Shown in pieces: positions 33,910 through 44,698 of a stretch of 64,000 bases of DNA; within the stretch, counting starts at the first letter, position 1, and each line of letters starts with the position of its first letter. The translations under genes were made by a program, and so were the position numbers. The notes beneath the pieces are model-generated. The model was not told the origin of the DNA. It did not search any database and saw nothing but the letters and a program-made list of their open reading frames with translations. The DNA comes from Colocasia esculenta (taxonomy: Eukaryota > Streptophyta > Magnoliopsida > Alismatales > Araceae), in the NCBI GenBank assembly GCA_014218235.1, contig CM024760.1, positions 147,203,245 to 147,267,244 of the forward strand, written 5' to 3'.

Positions 33910-34522
33910 GCTATACTCGTTGTGCTATTTGTACCATGGCCATCTTGCTATACTTGACATTGTGCTATCTTGCTACTATTGTGCTATTCCCGACACTTGT
34001 GCTATTCTTGGAAAGTCTATATTGGAAAGTCTTGCTATTTCGTTCACGTACTGTCCTGCTATATTTTACTTGACACTCTCTCTCACTCTATCATTAGTTA
34101 CTCTGCCTTTAATGCATTAATTACTTAAAGCCTGCTTGAGCATGAGATTTAAGTCCTACTGGGCAATGTTCGCTCACCCTGCGTTATTTGTCGTTGTGTT
34201 CTCAGGTGAGACCGAGGATGAACCATACACTCACGAGGATGGGAACGACCTGGAGTGATGTCATGAGTACCCTAGTGTCCTATTGCTATGTTTAGCGTTG
34301 TAGTAGTTATGTTTGAAGTCTAGTCTTTTGCCTTCTTTCAATGTAATCGGACCCCATAGATTGGCTCTGATATTAGTGGTTGTAACTAGACACTGAAAAG
34401 TATTAATGAAATGAATTCACTTTAGTATTATTCACTGTGCAATGGTTTGATGTCTAGTACTCGCTCTATACCCTTTTCTTGCAACTGCCTCGCATTCTGA
34501 TATTCCGCATCGGGGCGTGACA
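33910..34522 (+). repeat. Last 613 bp of a C/D-type LTR
   Basis: Almost the same as 30726-31339, ending GGGGCGTGACA. It starts directly at the end of the preceding LTR piece. The following five bases are ACCAC, inside gag of element F. The whole 17.8-34.5 kb complex therefore seems to sit in F, though the left target copy is not found. Confidence 0.85.
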
Positions 34523-35004
34523 ACCACTCTCGCCGGTGCAACTGCTCTCTGCTGGAAAGCTGGGGCCTTCTTCTTTCTATCCTGACACTGGAATGCTGAT
34601 GCTGGCCTCTTTAAAGAAGCCCTCTTCTCCTCCAGAGAGACCTCCATCTCTGCCTCCTGCATGCATGCCGCTGACAAAGCCTCCTCCATGGAATGATGTC
34701 CCAAAGCCACCAGTCTCATCCTCAGGGACGGCTTCAACCCCATAATGAATTTCTTTACCTTTCTCCGCTCATCTGCCACTATGTGGGGCGCATACTTGGA
34801 CAGCTCTGCAAATCTCACCTCGTACTCAAGCACACTCATTGACCCCTGGGTCAAGGTCAGAAACTCATGCTCCATGCGGTCCTGCACATGCTCTGGAATA
34901 TACTTCGCCCTGAACAAACGGACGAACTCAGTCCAAGCAACCTCCATAGCCTCATCTGCAAACTGTGTGCGTAGTATAGAGGACCACCACACATCGGCAC
35001 GCTC

Positions 35005-35077
35005 CTGAAAAGAAAGATCAATACAACTAAGGGTACATTCCAAACAACATGCATAATCCTCAAAAACCAACCTTTAC
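35005..35077 (-). other. Intron-like gap 2 in F gag (73 bp)
   Basis: Donor CTGCAG/GTAAAG, acceptor CTTTCTTTTCAG with a good pyrimidine run, phase 0. It interrupts a conserved gag helix. Confidence 0.65.
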
Positions 35078-35275
35078 CTGCAGCATATAAGTAGTCAAAG
35101 TCACCCTCTCCTCTTCTGCGCATCGAATGGCACGAAAGATCTTCTCTGTCTCCCGGAGCCAACTCTCTGCCAAAATAGGATCACTCTCCCCCTTAAAGAA
35201 GGGTGGGGTCATCCTCCTAAACCTCTCCATCATAGGCACACCTCCGAAAACTTCCTCATGAGCAGGTGCCTGCGC

Positions 35276-35353
35276 CTACAATCCAAACAAGCTCTTAGCT
35301 AACAATTCCTCCAATTAACACCTTGAATAACTCTTGCATCTACCAACCTAAAC
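35276..35353 (-). other. Intron-like gap 1 in F gag (78 bp)
   Basis: Donor CAG/GTTTAG, acceptor TTGGATTGTAG, phase 0. The gag protein likeness runs straight across it. Confidence 0.55.
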
Positions 35354-35699
35354 CTGCACCTGCGCCTGCAATGCCGTTGTAGTCTGAGCCTGAGTCTGCA
35401 TTGTGTGCACCAATCCTTGCATCAATGCTTCGTAGTCCACAGGTGGTGGTGGGGGTGGCAAAGGTACTCCAGTCTGGTCCTGAGCTTACTGAGCTGGAGC
35501 CTGCGAACTTCCTGCTGACTCATCACCCCTAGACGGGCCAACTCCTCTATGTCCACGAGTCGACATAGTAATAGTCTGCAAAACAAGCATCAATTATCAT
35601 AACCTATTATTCTACATAATTTTGGACTAATTCTTTATGCAGACTTAAAACATGAATACAATGTTGATATTTCATTTATGTACATACTCAACTTGGAAT

Positions 35700-35711
35700 G
35701 CTCTGATACCA
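35700..35711 (-). other. Primer binding site of F (tRNA-iMet type)
   Basis: TGGTATCAGAGC on the minus strand, five bases after the LTR end; a perfect Tekay-type site. Confidence 0.88.
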
Positions 35712-37599
35712 ATCTCTGTAACGCCCATCTTAGACCCAGTATAGTTGTACCCACTCACATTTGATCTAATAGAGGTATTACAGTGAAATAAATCCAACAT
35801 TTGATGGTACAGGTTGAGGTATACACAAATGACAATTCAATTCCAATAATAAGCAATGGAATATGGAACTAAATGATTGTAATCAACATTATACTCAAAT
35901 ATAAAGTCTAGTGCATAACAGAGATTTAACATTAGCCCCAAAACTTATTACATTTCATAGTCCAATTGCATAAAGGAAAGTACATATAGTCCTCACATAC
36001 AAGAGTCACTCTAAAACCTCTCAAGCAATCTAAGTCTCCACGTCCTCTCGCTCCGAGTCAGTGTGAACTAACTTCTGAGTGTCCTCTGGTTCTCCTGAAA
36101 TGTTAAGCAAGTATGAGTCTACAAGACTCAGCAAATCACATGAAAGACAGTTCACGATATTATAAATATAATAGGTTTAAAACATGGTAACATATTATCA
36201 CTCATTTCATTTATATCATAGACTCTTCCTACTAACATGGTTCTAAGTCAATTGGCAATCATTCATTCATAGCATTCTAATTATTATGGAAATAAATCAT
36301 ATCATGTAATGCATAAAATCCACATCTTATTTTCTAACTATTAAATCAACATGTTCCTACATATAGCTTGTAATCTTTCTCATCATGGAATCTACTTATT
36401 GTCATGTAACATGTAAACCATTTTAATGAAAGCCTTACGCTACATTATGCAATATGCAACAGTTATCAAGTAACAATTGATCATTTAAACATGTAGCAAT
36501 TCTTTTACATAACAATTTGCATGTAATTCATGTAACATTTAACACATACACATGTAGCATGAAATCATGTAGACAATGTTCATATAGGCATGTAGCATGT
36601 GGGTCATGTAGACATGTAGCATGTAGTCATTCTCCTTTAATTGCCAAGACATAGCCCGCACTATTTTGGAGATCATATAGCACATTGTCATATAGTCATT
36701 TACTTATCACATAGGCAAAACGGTGATGAAGTCATGGTATTTGCTCAAAACCGGGGAAAGCCCTTCCCACCTTAACCAGTAGAACTTGTCTACCTCTAGG
36801 ATTTCAATCCGTTGCCCGCGGATTCATTTAGTCATTTCATATAGTTGAACCATTACCATAGGGGCATCCATGGTGTAGTTCCTTGTAGGAATCCCTAATA
36901 TAGCAATGTCTTTATTGGCACTTCATTTCAATGCATGCACTAACGTGTATGATATCATTTAATTTACATTTCATGCAATTGCAATAACTTATAGCATGTA
37001 TTTTCAGTTCTGAAATTCTATTTTCTACATGAGAGACCCCTATCATGATACTAAATGCAACACATTCAATCATGTACATACTCACATTTTTATTTAAATT
37101 CTACATGCAGTTCATTATTCAGAAATTCATAACATAACGTACAAATGTCTAACAATTCCGAAATTTTAATAGAAATTCAGAATCAGGATATACTATGCAC
37201 ATGCCAAATTTCGTATTTTTTTTATCTCTGTAACTATTTTTCATGAATTAATTCCATCAATTCAAATAATTCACATGGTACAACATTTAGGAAAAGATCA
37301 AGGAATTTTTATATAAAATAGAGAACCACTGGCATGTTGTATCTCTCACTGTAATTCAGTCCTCAACCATTCATATTCTAACATACATCATTTTACAATC
37401 CATTACACTTGTCTTTTGTAAGTCTAATTCATACATATATATATATAATAGCTTATATACTATTGCAATATTAAGTCCATATTAAAACATTAAACAAATA
37501 CTCCAAACATCACATGGCCGAAACTCATACAAGCATGGATCATATATAGACAATTAGAATCAGATTTTCTAAAAATACATGATACTGATAAACTTGACG

Positions 37600-37815
37600 G
37601 CAAGGTATGTGGCGTTTACTGAAGTAGACGTCCACATACTTTGTCATTAAGCCTAAATAGACGGCGGCACATAGCGTCGTTAGCACATACTGACGGTGGC
37701 ACATAGCGCCGTTTACATATAATAAATGTCAGAAAATGAATGCTGATCACATGAAGTAGATGGCAGTCGATGCCGCCGTTAACATGATATAGATGGCAAG
37801 CGATCTGGACGTCTA
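37600..37815. repeat. Class I cluster in F LTR (inner)
   Basis: GACGGCAAGG, AGTAGACGTCCACATAC, GACGGCGGCACATAGCG, GATGGCAGTCGATGCCGCC and GATGGCAAGCGATC words over 215 bp. Confidence 0.7.
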
Positions 37816-38394
37816 GTTCTTATGCGTAGAAAACACAAAAAACCCTACATGAAATAATGCAACTTCTACCCATTCCCGTAGGTTATTTGCATGCTTTAAA
37901 AAAACGAAAAAAGGGTAAATAGATAGTATATCATATCCTAAACTGAACCCCCATGTAACTTGCCTCAATCCCTCCTACTGGAGTGTCAAATCTGAGCCCG
38001 AAGAAGCCCACCTCACCCGTGAGGCAGTTTCTTCCCGCCGACTTCAAACGCTCCAATCCACCTTTTACGCAAGTTCTTCTGCTTGGAGAAGCCTTGTATC
38101 TTGTAGACAAACAATCCTCCTCAGTCCACAATCCTCAAGAACGCACGAACGAGCCCAGAAATCCCTTTCCTCGGCCCTCTTTCTCTCCTCCAAAAACCAG
38201 AGCGACCCCTATCTAGTCGCGAAATCCGGTCTTATAAAGACCTCCCACGCAATGGCCAGCCTAAATCCTGACCCTCAGATCCTAAACGCTCAGATCATCG
38301 CATTAAAACCCCCTGGAAACGGCTGATCTCTCTCTTTCCCCGAACGGAAATATCAAAAATAGGCAAGTCAGCTTAACATCAACATAAGATGTCG

Positions 38395-38565
38395 TCAGCC
38401 TCCACGTAAACTTCTATCGATGATGTCGTTTACAGGCTTGCCCAAAAATTAAATAATTCAGAAAATAATAGTCGACACAAGAGTCTATTGTTAACAAGAT
38501 ATAAATGACAGACGATCTTGCCGCTAACAGGTATTAACGCCATAGGATGTTGACGCCAAGTTCCA
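38395..38565. repeat. Class I cluster in F LTR (outer)
   Basis: GATGTCGTTTAC, GACGATCTTGCCGCTAAC, TTAACGCCATAGGATG and TTGACGCCAAGTTCC words. Confidence 0.65.
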
Positions 38566-38645
38566 TACAGAACAGGTTTAAAACGCATGCAAAAATAAAG
38601 ATACAATTTGCAAAATAAATTTAAGAAAATTCCTAGGGCACTACA

Positions 38646-40480
38646 CTATGAGCTATGGAAGATCGTAAGCAAGGGACCCTATGAGCTGCCTGCTGATAAG
38701 GACACCTAGACAAGGGAACAGATTCGCAAGGGAACCTTGAACTGGAGTGCGTTGAACATGATGCAATGCACCGTGCATTCAAAGAAATACTCAAGAGTCT
38801 CCACATGCAAATCTTCAAAGGAAATGTGAGACAAATTGGAACTGATATATGAAGGTACATCCGAGGTAAGGGAAACCAAGGCTATTATTCTTATGTCTGA
38901 ATATGAGATGTTTAAAATGAAAAATGAACAAACAATTTTAGACATGTTTGCAAGATTCATGATCATAATTAATGGTTTGAAAGGTCTTAAGAAAGCGTAT
39001 AGTGAGAGTGACTTAGTAAGGAAGATACTTTGATCTCTTCTATCTTCTTGGCATACTAAGGCCACAGTCATTGAGGACTTTAAAGACCTGTCCACAATGA
39101 AATTAGATGAATTGATAAATCAATCTAAAAAGAAAAGAATCTGAGGTCAATCCAAGAAAATACATTGCATTGAAACCCTCTAACAAAGCCTCATCAAGTT
39201 CCAAGAAAAAAATTCAACAAGAAAATGATGAAAATGAAACGTCTAGTGAAAGTGAGAATGATGAGATGGCTATGCTTACTAGACGATTCAAAAAATTCCT
39301 CAAGTTCAAAAAGAAGGAGCCAGGTAATTTCAAAACTCTTCCAAAAAAGATTTTTCAAATAAATTCGATACAAGCAAGAAAACTGACATGATTGTTTGCT
39401 ATGAGTGCAAAAGCCAGGGGCACATGAGAGGTGAATGTCCAGAGCTCAAAAGGAAGCTAAAAAAGGACAAGTCTACATACAAGAAACCCAGGGCCATGAT
39501 GGCAACTTGGAGTGATGAAGATGAAGATGAAAATGCTCAAGACAGTTCTAATGATGAAGAAATCCAGTGCTTGATGGCAAGGAGTGAAGACTCCAATGAG
39601 GTAAATTCTTCCTTTGAAAGCTACACAGTTGAAGAATGGGAAGAAGCATATACCTTGCTATTTAAAAATTTTAATGAATACAAATCTAAAAATAAAGCAC
39701 TAAAAAAGAAAATCACCACTCTTATTCATAGCACAAGCAATGATGAACAACTTGCAATCCTAACTAGAGAGATAAAGCTACTGAAAATTGAAAAGGAAAG
39801 CCACTATGTTGAAATGGATTGCATGAAATAAAAACTTCAAGAGAATGAAGAAAAATTTTCAAAATAAATCTGTTGAAACCCTTCAACATGAGAATCAAAA
39901 TATTTAGAAAAAGATGGAAGATGTTCAAAAAGAACTAAAAGGAAAGAATGAAGATCTGTCAAGATTTGTCAAAGGAAAAGAAAATCTTGATGCTATTTTG
40001 GGAGTCAAGTCAAACATAACAAGGCATGGACTTGGATTTCAAACTGAAAATCGAAAGAAACTTGGACAAAAATTGATCACATCTTTCGTTCAACACAGTC
40101 CAGGTGTAAGTAAACAAGTTCAATCTAAAAACAAAGATCTGAAAAATAAACAAAAAAATTTAACTGGTCAACAAGCAACAGCACTTGTCGACAGGCATTC
40201 AAGACAGAAATTAAACTGTCGACAGGTATGGAAATCAGTTGAAAAATCAAAACCATCCAAGCAACAAAAAGGACAAAAGCATTCACAAGTTCTATACAAC
40301 AATAAAAGAACTGTAAAATTTCAAACTTCATCATGCAACTATTGTAAAAAACTTGGCCATACTGAGCTACAATACTAGAATAAAGTGAACATGTTGAAAT
40401 GCAAATAATTGTGGATTCCAAAGCATTTACTTTCTTACATGAATGAAAGAATGGGACCCAAAGTAATTTGGGTACCAAAA
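38646..40480 (+). pseudogene. Copia gag
   Basis: The first part is frameshifted. The helical gag block LELIYEGTSEVRETKA to MFARFMIIINGLKGL (about 38833-38990) is clear. After a highly charged stretch comes a CCHC knuckle, CYECKSQGHMRGEC, at about 39397-39438. Then follow an acidic stretch and a long lysine/glutamate-rich coiled-coil-like region (39640-39990). Class III words CTTGTCGACAGGC and CTGTCGACAGG lie at 40187-40225 inside the frame. A second Cys/His cluster (CNYCKKLGHTELQ) occurs near 40336-40374. Stops at 39029-39031, 39829-39831 and elsewhere break the gene. Confidence 0.8.
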
Positions 40481-40499
40481 CTCCTTTTCTGATCTATCT

Positions 40500-40913
40500 A
40501 TGCAGGAGTGCCTAGCAGCCAAAAATCAAAACAAGTGGTACTTGGATAGTGGCTGCTCAAGGCACATGATGGGCGATAAAAAAAAATTCTGTTTGCTAGT
40601 TGAAAAAGATGGAGGTCAAGTTGTGTTTGGAGGTAACAATAAGGGCCAAATAATTGGCAAAGGTAAGGTAGGTAAGAATGCCTCTAACTCTATTGAAAAT
40701 GTGTTGTTAGTTGATGGTCTCAATCATAATCTTCTGAGCATTAGTCAATTGTGTGATAAAGGCCATAAGGTTATTTTTGATTCAGATGCATGCCAAATCA
40801 TTGATAAAAATTATGGAAGTGTCAAATTCTATAGAAAAAGAGTCAATAACATCTATCTAGTTGATCTAGATAAACCAGAAAATAAAAACTTGTGTCTCAT
40901 TGCAAATAGATAG
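40500..40913 (+). pseudogene. Copia protease and GAG-pre-integrase region
   Basis: Starts NKWYLDSGCSRHM, the copia-type aspartic protease active site (D-S-G), at about 40533-40571. It continues through LLSISQLCDKG and SVKFYRKRVNNIYLVDL. TAG at 40911-40913 interrupts it directly before the ELSLWHRRLGHAS block, which starts the integrase zinc finger. The stop fits a C-to-T change. The protease matures the polyprotein in the virus-like particle. Confidence 0.82.
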
Positions 40914-41577
40914 GATGAACTGTCTTTATGGCATCGTAGGCTAGGCCATGCAAGCTTCAATGTTCTGAACAAGATCATCAGAATGAAACTGGTAAGTGGA
41001 CTTCCTGAAATGCACTTCAATAAAAATGTGAGCTTTTGTGATACATGTGCATAGGGAAAACAAACCAGAAAGTCTTTCAAATCTAATGCACCCATAATCA
41101 CCTCAAACCCTTTTGAACTGTTGCACATGGACCTTTTTAGACCTACAAGAACACTTAGTCTCAATGGTAAATATTTTAGGTTTGTCATTGTAGATGATTT
41201 CTCAAGGTTCACTTGGGTTAAATTTTTAGCTCATAAAAATGAAGTTCTGAAAAATTTTGAAGAGTTCTTTAACAAAATTGAGCATAGAAACATGAACAAA
41301 ATATGCTCAATCCGTACTGATCATGGGGGAGAGTTTGATAATAACTTATTTTTTGACTTCTGCAGGAACCAAGGTATTGAACACAAACTCCAGAACAAAA
41401 TGGCGTAGTGGAGAGAAAGAACAGAACCTTGGTGGAAATGGCTCGCACACTTCTGGTTGAAAGTCAACTCTCAAGGAGTTTTTGGGCAGAAGCTATGAAC
41501 ACATCATGCTACATTTTGAATAGAGCCATGGTAAGACCTATAATAAAGAAAACCCCATATGAACTCCTGAACGGTAG
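40914..41577 (+). pseudogene. Copia integrase, interrupted by Tat element
   Basis: The zinc finger has WHRRLGHASF and FCDTC; a TAG follows at about 41053. The core has LLHMDLF (first aspartate), RTDHGGEFD (second aspartate) and VERKNRTL (glutamate region), after a one-base shift near 41385. The segment is cut after GAACTCCTGAACGGTAG at 41577 by the Tat LTR. Frame and protein likeness continue at 60999. Confidence 0.85.
41573..41577. repeat. Target site duplication of Tat A (left)
   Basis: GGTAG, matching 60994-60998. Confidence 0.93.
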
Positions 41578-41669
41578 TGTAGACGCGAGATTTGGCCCAT
41601 CCCCGCGTGGTTCTTTGGCCCATTAAGCCTCGTTTGACTATTTGTTGACCTGCCTCGGATGCCATGTAG

Positions 41670-41795
41670 ACGGCAGCATCGATGGCCGCCGACTACTGGT
41701 TGACGGCAAGCCCCCTAGACGTTGACCCATATAGACGTCCACATCCATGGACGTCTGCATGCGGTTAGCGGCGGGATCGATGGACGTTAACCTGG
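41670..41795. repeat. Class I cluster in Tat A 5' LTR
   Basis: GACGGCAGCATCGATGGCCG, GACGGCAAGC, GACGTCCACATCCATGGACG and GGCGGGATCGATGGACG. The third is a perfect-armed palindrome GACGTCCA/TGGACGTC. Confidence 0.8.
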
Positions 41796-42034
41796 TTTAC
41801 CTGGTCTGCGCAACAACCCCGAAATATAGCCCACTTGCGCCTTTCTCTCGCCCATGCACCGCATGGGGCCGTTCCCAATGGGCATATGGGCCACCTTGGC
41901 ACCCCCTTGACTCAGTAAAAAGCCTACTTGGCCTTCCCCCATTGGTTGGAGCTTTAATACATGGATTGCCATGTGTGCAAGTGTGTTTCTTCACACTTAG
42001 CATCCTAGGCATTCTAACCCCGAGCTCCACTGTC

Positions 42035-42041
42035 TATATAA
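42035..42041 (+). promoter_or_regulatory. TATA box of Tat A 5' LTR
   Basis: TATATAA about 457 bp into the LTR; conserved at 60179-60185 in the 3' LTR. Confidence 0.65.
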
Positions 42042-42845
42042 CCTTCCCTTGAGCCCTCTGAGACAGGGGGAGAGGCTGGACGTCCACATGCTGATGCTTT
42101 GAGAGAGGAGAGAGAAATTGCACCCAACCTTCCACAACTCCAACTCTTCTTCCTCTCAACACTTGGGACATTCAGGAGGCTTCTTTTGGATCTGGAGGAG
42201 CCTTGCAAGGAAGCTACATTGCCTGCAAACGAGGATCAACTCCCCCCTCTTCCTCTCCTTCATTTCTTCTTTCCTTAATAGTTGCATGTCACACACACTC
42301 TCCCACTCACTCTAGGCATGTAGGTCACTTCCCTACACACCTAGAAAGGGGTTTCCCAACCAAAAACAGAGGGAAGAAGGGTAATCATAGCACTTGGCCA
42401 CCCCTCTTCTCAAGTCCGCAACCGGTACGGGACTCACCTTTTGGTCTATCTTTTTCCATTTTGAACATTTAGTACTCTTCCTTTAGACTTATAGAGTGTC
42501 TCTTTGTGGCAGGAACAATTCGCAGAAGACCGCGGAGCTCTTCTTCTTTGGCCAGCCGAAGGAGAAGAAATTGAGGCCCCCTGTCTCCGTCTGTTGCGTG
42601 AACGTGATCAACACATTCCTTGGGCACAGGTAAGGCCCTGGCGATCACAAAACTCCCCCTCCTTCTTTTGGTTTTCCTTGTTTTCTCTTCAGTCAAACTA
42701 GTCAACCGAGGAGTCAACGGGGTCAACTAGAGACCCACTCATCGCCATCGAGGGACGCCAGCGACGTTCGTCACTTCCAGAGGAATCCCCGATGCCCACG
42801 GTTGTCCGAGGAGCCACGAGAAACGGATCGTCCACAACTCTCTTC

Positions 42846-42863
42846 TGGCGATCACGGTGGGAC
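42846..42863 (+). other. Primer binding site of Tat A
   Basis: TGGCGATCACGGTGGGAC, nine bases after the LTR end. It fits the TGGCGA..G..GGGA pattern of Tat/Ogre primer sites. Confidence 0.65.
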
Positions 42864-42894
42864 AACTTCTGCCACTGTGGTCTCACTGCGGCCA

Positions 42895-43045
42895 GGTAGA
42901 CGGCAAGCGATCTTGCCGTTTACCCAGGTAAACGTCCACCTTTCCTGCCGTTTAGTTTCTGTTAACGTCCAGTTTGGTTGTCGTCTACTTATTGTTAGCG
43001 TCCGTCGATCATGCCGTTTATGTGTTTCTGATGAACTTGGCGTCA
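42895..43045. repeat. Class I cluster in Tat A leader
   Basis: Densest cluster in the window. ACGGCAAGCGATCTTGCCGT (42900-42919) is a hairpin with 8-bp perfect arms and a CGAT loop. It is followed by AAACGTCCACC, CTGCCGTTTAG, TTAACGTCCAG, TTAGCGTCCGTCGATC and ATGCCGTTTATG. Confidence 0.82.
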
Positions 43046-43047
43046 AC

Positions 43048-43210
43048 CCTGAAGACACCCGGTTCCGGCTAATTGGTTGAGCCATATTTCTTGTTATCTT
43101 AGTGGGCCCCTAATTGGTCACTCACCTTGAGCCCATCATTAGCCTTGTTTTGAGCCCATTAAGCAATTAAAATGCCTTGAAATCCCGCACATTATCACTT
43201 TGAGAGAGTC
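43048..43210 (+). repeat. Truncated start of a Tat B LTR
   Basis: The first 160 or so bp of the B LTR (TGAAGACACCCGGTTCCGGC...), about 98% like 43368-43530. It ends abruptly at GAGAGAGTC and joins the 3' internal end of B. Confidence 0.82.
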
Positions 43211-43367
43211 GATTCCAATTGCCTGTTAGTTAGATTGGGTGTCTCGTTACCTTGGCTCCCACTTTTCAGTCCACTCCGCGTCATCTCCGTTCCGCCGTCA
43301 CTTCGTGACACCTCCACTCCACTTCTGCTTCGCTTCCCTGCAAAGTGGAAGCCAAGGACGGGAAATC
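43211..43367 (+). other. 3' internal end of Tat B with polypurine tract
   Basis: A short noncoding piece ending AAGGACGGGAAATC right before the full B LTR. It parallels the sequence before the A 3' LTR at 59640-59720 (shared CTTTCAGTCC/TTTTCAGTCC words). Confidence 0.55.
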
Positions 43368-44698
43368 TGTAGACACCTGGTTCCGGCTAATTGGTTGAGC
43401 CATATTTCTTGTTATCTTAGTGGGCCCCTAATTGGTCACTCACCTTGAGCTCATCATTAGCCTTGTTTTGAGCCCATTAAGCCATTAAAATGCCTTGAAA
43501 TCCCGCACATTATCACTTTGAGAGAGTCCTTGGGGCATAATAACTCTTATCTTATCATGTGATTGGCTGATAATTCATGATTATTTCGGATTTATTGTCG
43601 CGACGCATCGTAGCGTCGCGTCTCTGTATCGCGACGGTTCTGGCTGCCACGACAGCCCATGCATTATCCATGCATGTGGGTAATACTGTCGCGTCGCCCC
43701 GCCCCGTCGCGTCTTAGTCACGACCCTACGATACGCCGCGACAATGGCCGAACCCTCTGGCCACCATAACTGCCCCCTATTTATCCTCTTATGAATCTAG
43801 CTTAATCCCTAGGGATTATCTCCACCTCTTGGGGCGAGATTCCGGCCCTAAGGACTCTCCTTGGCATTCCTAAGGACTCTCCATCCGTTTTTAATAAGGC
43901 TTTATCTCCCATTTTAATTTCTGAGCCATTTAAAGGAGATAATATCATTTTTTCTCACTCCAAGCTCTATAGAAACAAGACCCCTCCTCAAGGACGGGGA
44001 GAGCCTCATTTTTTACCCCGAAGGGCTGCCGAATTTTCCCCTCACCCATACTTAACCACGCAGTCATCCTTTTCCTCTATTTCCCTCACATCCCTCTTCA
44101 CCGAAACACCTCATTTCACCCTCTATGGAGCACGGGACGTGAGAAGGGCGACTCTAGCACACTCCTGATGCTTTTGGACGATCCTTCGAGCTGCAACAAC
44201 GCCAAGGAGTCGCCCTAATGGGGCTCACCCTCTTCCTTTCCCTTTCCCCTTCTTTTACATGCATTTTCCATGTTGTTCTTAGATAGAGCATATTCAGCAC
44301 ACACCCACATTTTCCTACACCCAAAGGGGTTTAAAAAACCACCCCAGGTCCGTTCCCTCCATGCTCCACATCTTTCTTGCATTTAAGAATGGCTACTACA
44401 CTTAATATAGTCTAACAGGGTTTCATTTCTTGTTTTCGTTGTTTTGGCAGGCACTTAAGCGAAGATCCACGTGGAGCTGTCATCCTCTAGCCAGCTGGAG
44501 GACGGGCAGAAGGTTTCATTCATCATCTCCCGCACAGAAGAGAACGGGACAGTGGAGGGTGACGCGACAACGAGACGCGTCCACCAAGGGCGACGCGTTA
44601 TCAGCACTATCGCGGCCACCATGACGGTTGCGACAAAAGGTACACCTCTGTTCTCTCTCCTTTTCCTAGAGTAGTTAGCCCAGACATTTCTCTTCTCA
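43368..44698 (+). repeat. Tat B LTR (about 1331 bp)
   Basis: Opens TGTAGACACCTGG. I place its end at the CA of TTCTCTTCTCA, because a primer-site-like TGGCGATCAC starts 18 bases later at 44716. It carries class II words (43595-43745 and 44555-44640: GTCGCGACGC, TGTCGCGTCG, GACGCGACAACG). Its last 400 bp parallel H at 6393-6780. It lies inside element A, behind the A leader. Confidence 0.75.
43595..43745. repeat. Class II cluster in Tat B LTR
   Basis: TTGTCGCGACGC, GTAGCGTCGCGTC, ATCGCGACGG, CTGTCGCGTCGC, CCCGTCGCGTC and GCCGCGACAATGG. Confidence 0.75.

Larger units (their letters stand above)
34523..35566 (-). pseudogene. F gag with two intron-like gaps
   Basis: Minus-strand gag of a Tekay-type element. 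ATG at 35566 starts MSTRGHRGVG, followed by a proline run and a glutamine-rich stretch. The gag core has RFRRMTPPFFKGESDP, WLRETEKIF, ERADVWW, FRAKYIPEHVQ and MSVLEYEVRFAELSKYAP. Two short AT-rich gaps with GT-AG ends interrupt it at 35353-35276 and 35077-35005. Both start and end between codons, and both contain stops if unspliced. A TAA near 35492 also breaks the first part. The 3' end is cut at 34523 by the inserted LTR. No continuation is found elsewhere. Confidence 0.78.
35717..38645 (-). repeat. 5' LTR of element F (2929 bp)
   Basis: On the minus strand it opens TGTAGTGCCCTAGG at 38645 and ends GATGGGCGTTACA at 35717, next to the primer site. It has two class I clusters (38395-38565 and 37600-37815) and a CATGTAG/CATGTAA-rich stretch (36390-36640). 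At its right is copia gag, so F inserted in a copia element. The next five bases are CTATG; the matching copy would be outside the window. Confidence 0.85.
38646..41577 (+). mobile_element. SIRE-like Ty1/copia element, left half
   Basis: The internal region of a copia element from within gag to within integrase. Its 5' LTR and gag start were cut off by insertion of F. The gag style (long, lysine/glutamate-rich, with a UBN2-like helix block) and the later YVDDIIFGS reverse transcriptase fit the SIRE/Maximus clade. The right half resumes at 60994 in exact phase after removal of the Tat element and one GGTAG. Confidence 0.85.
41578..42836 (+). repeat. 5' LTR of Tat A (1259 bp)
   Basis: Opens TGTAGACGCGAG and ends GGATCGTCCACA. 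By eye it differs from the 3' LTR at roughly 4% of the first 500 bases and less farther on, plus a small indel near 42590. It carries a class I cluster in U3 (41670-41795), with GTCCACATCCATGGAC at its centre. A TATA box lies at 42035. Confidence 0.93.

Noticed and set aside
8807..38645. G and F as two halves of one minus-strand element
   Set aside because: Both lack what the other has, but their LTR starts differ (TGTAGCATATC against TGTAGTGCCC) and they carry different motif classes, so they are treated as separate.
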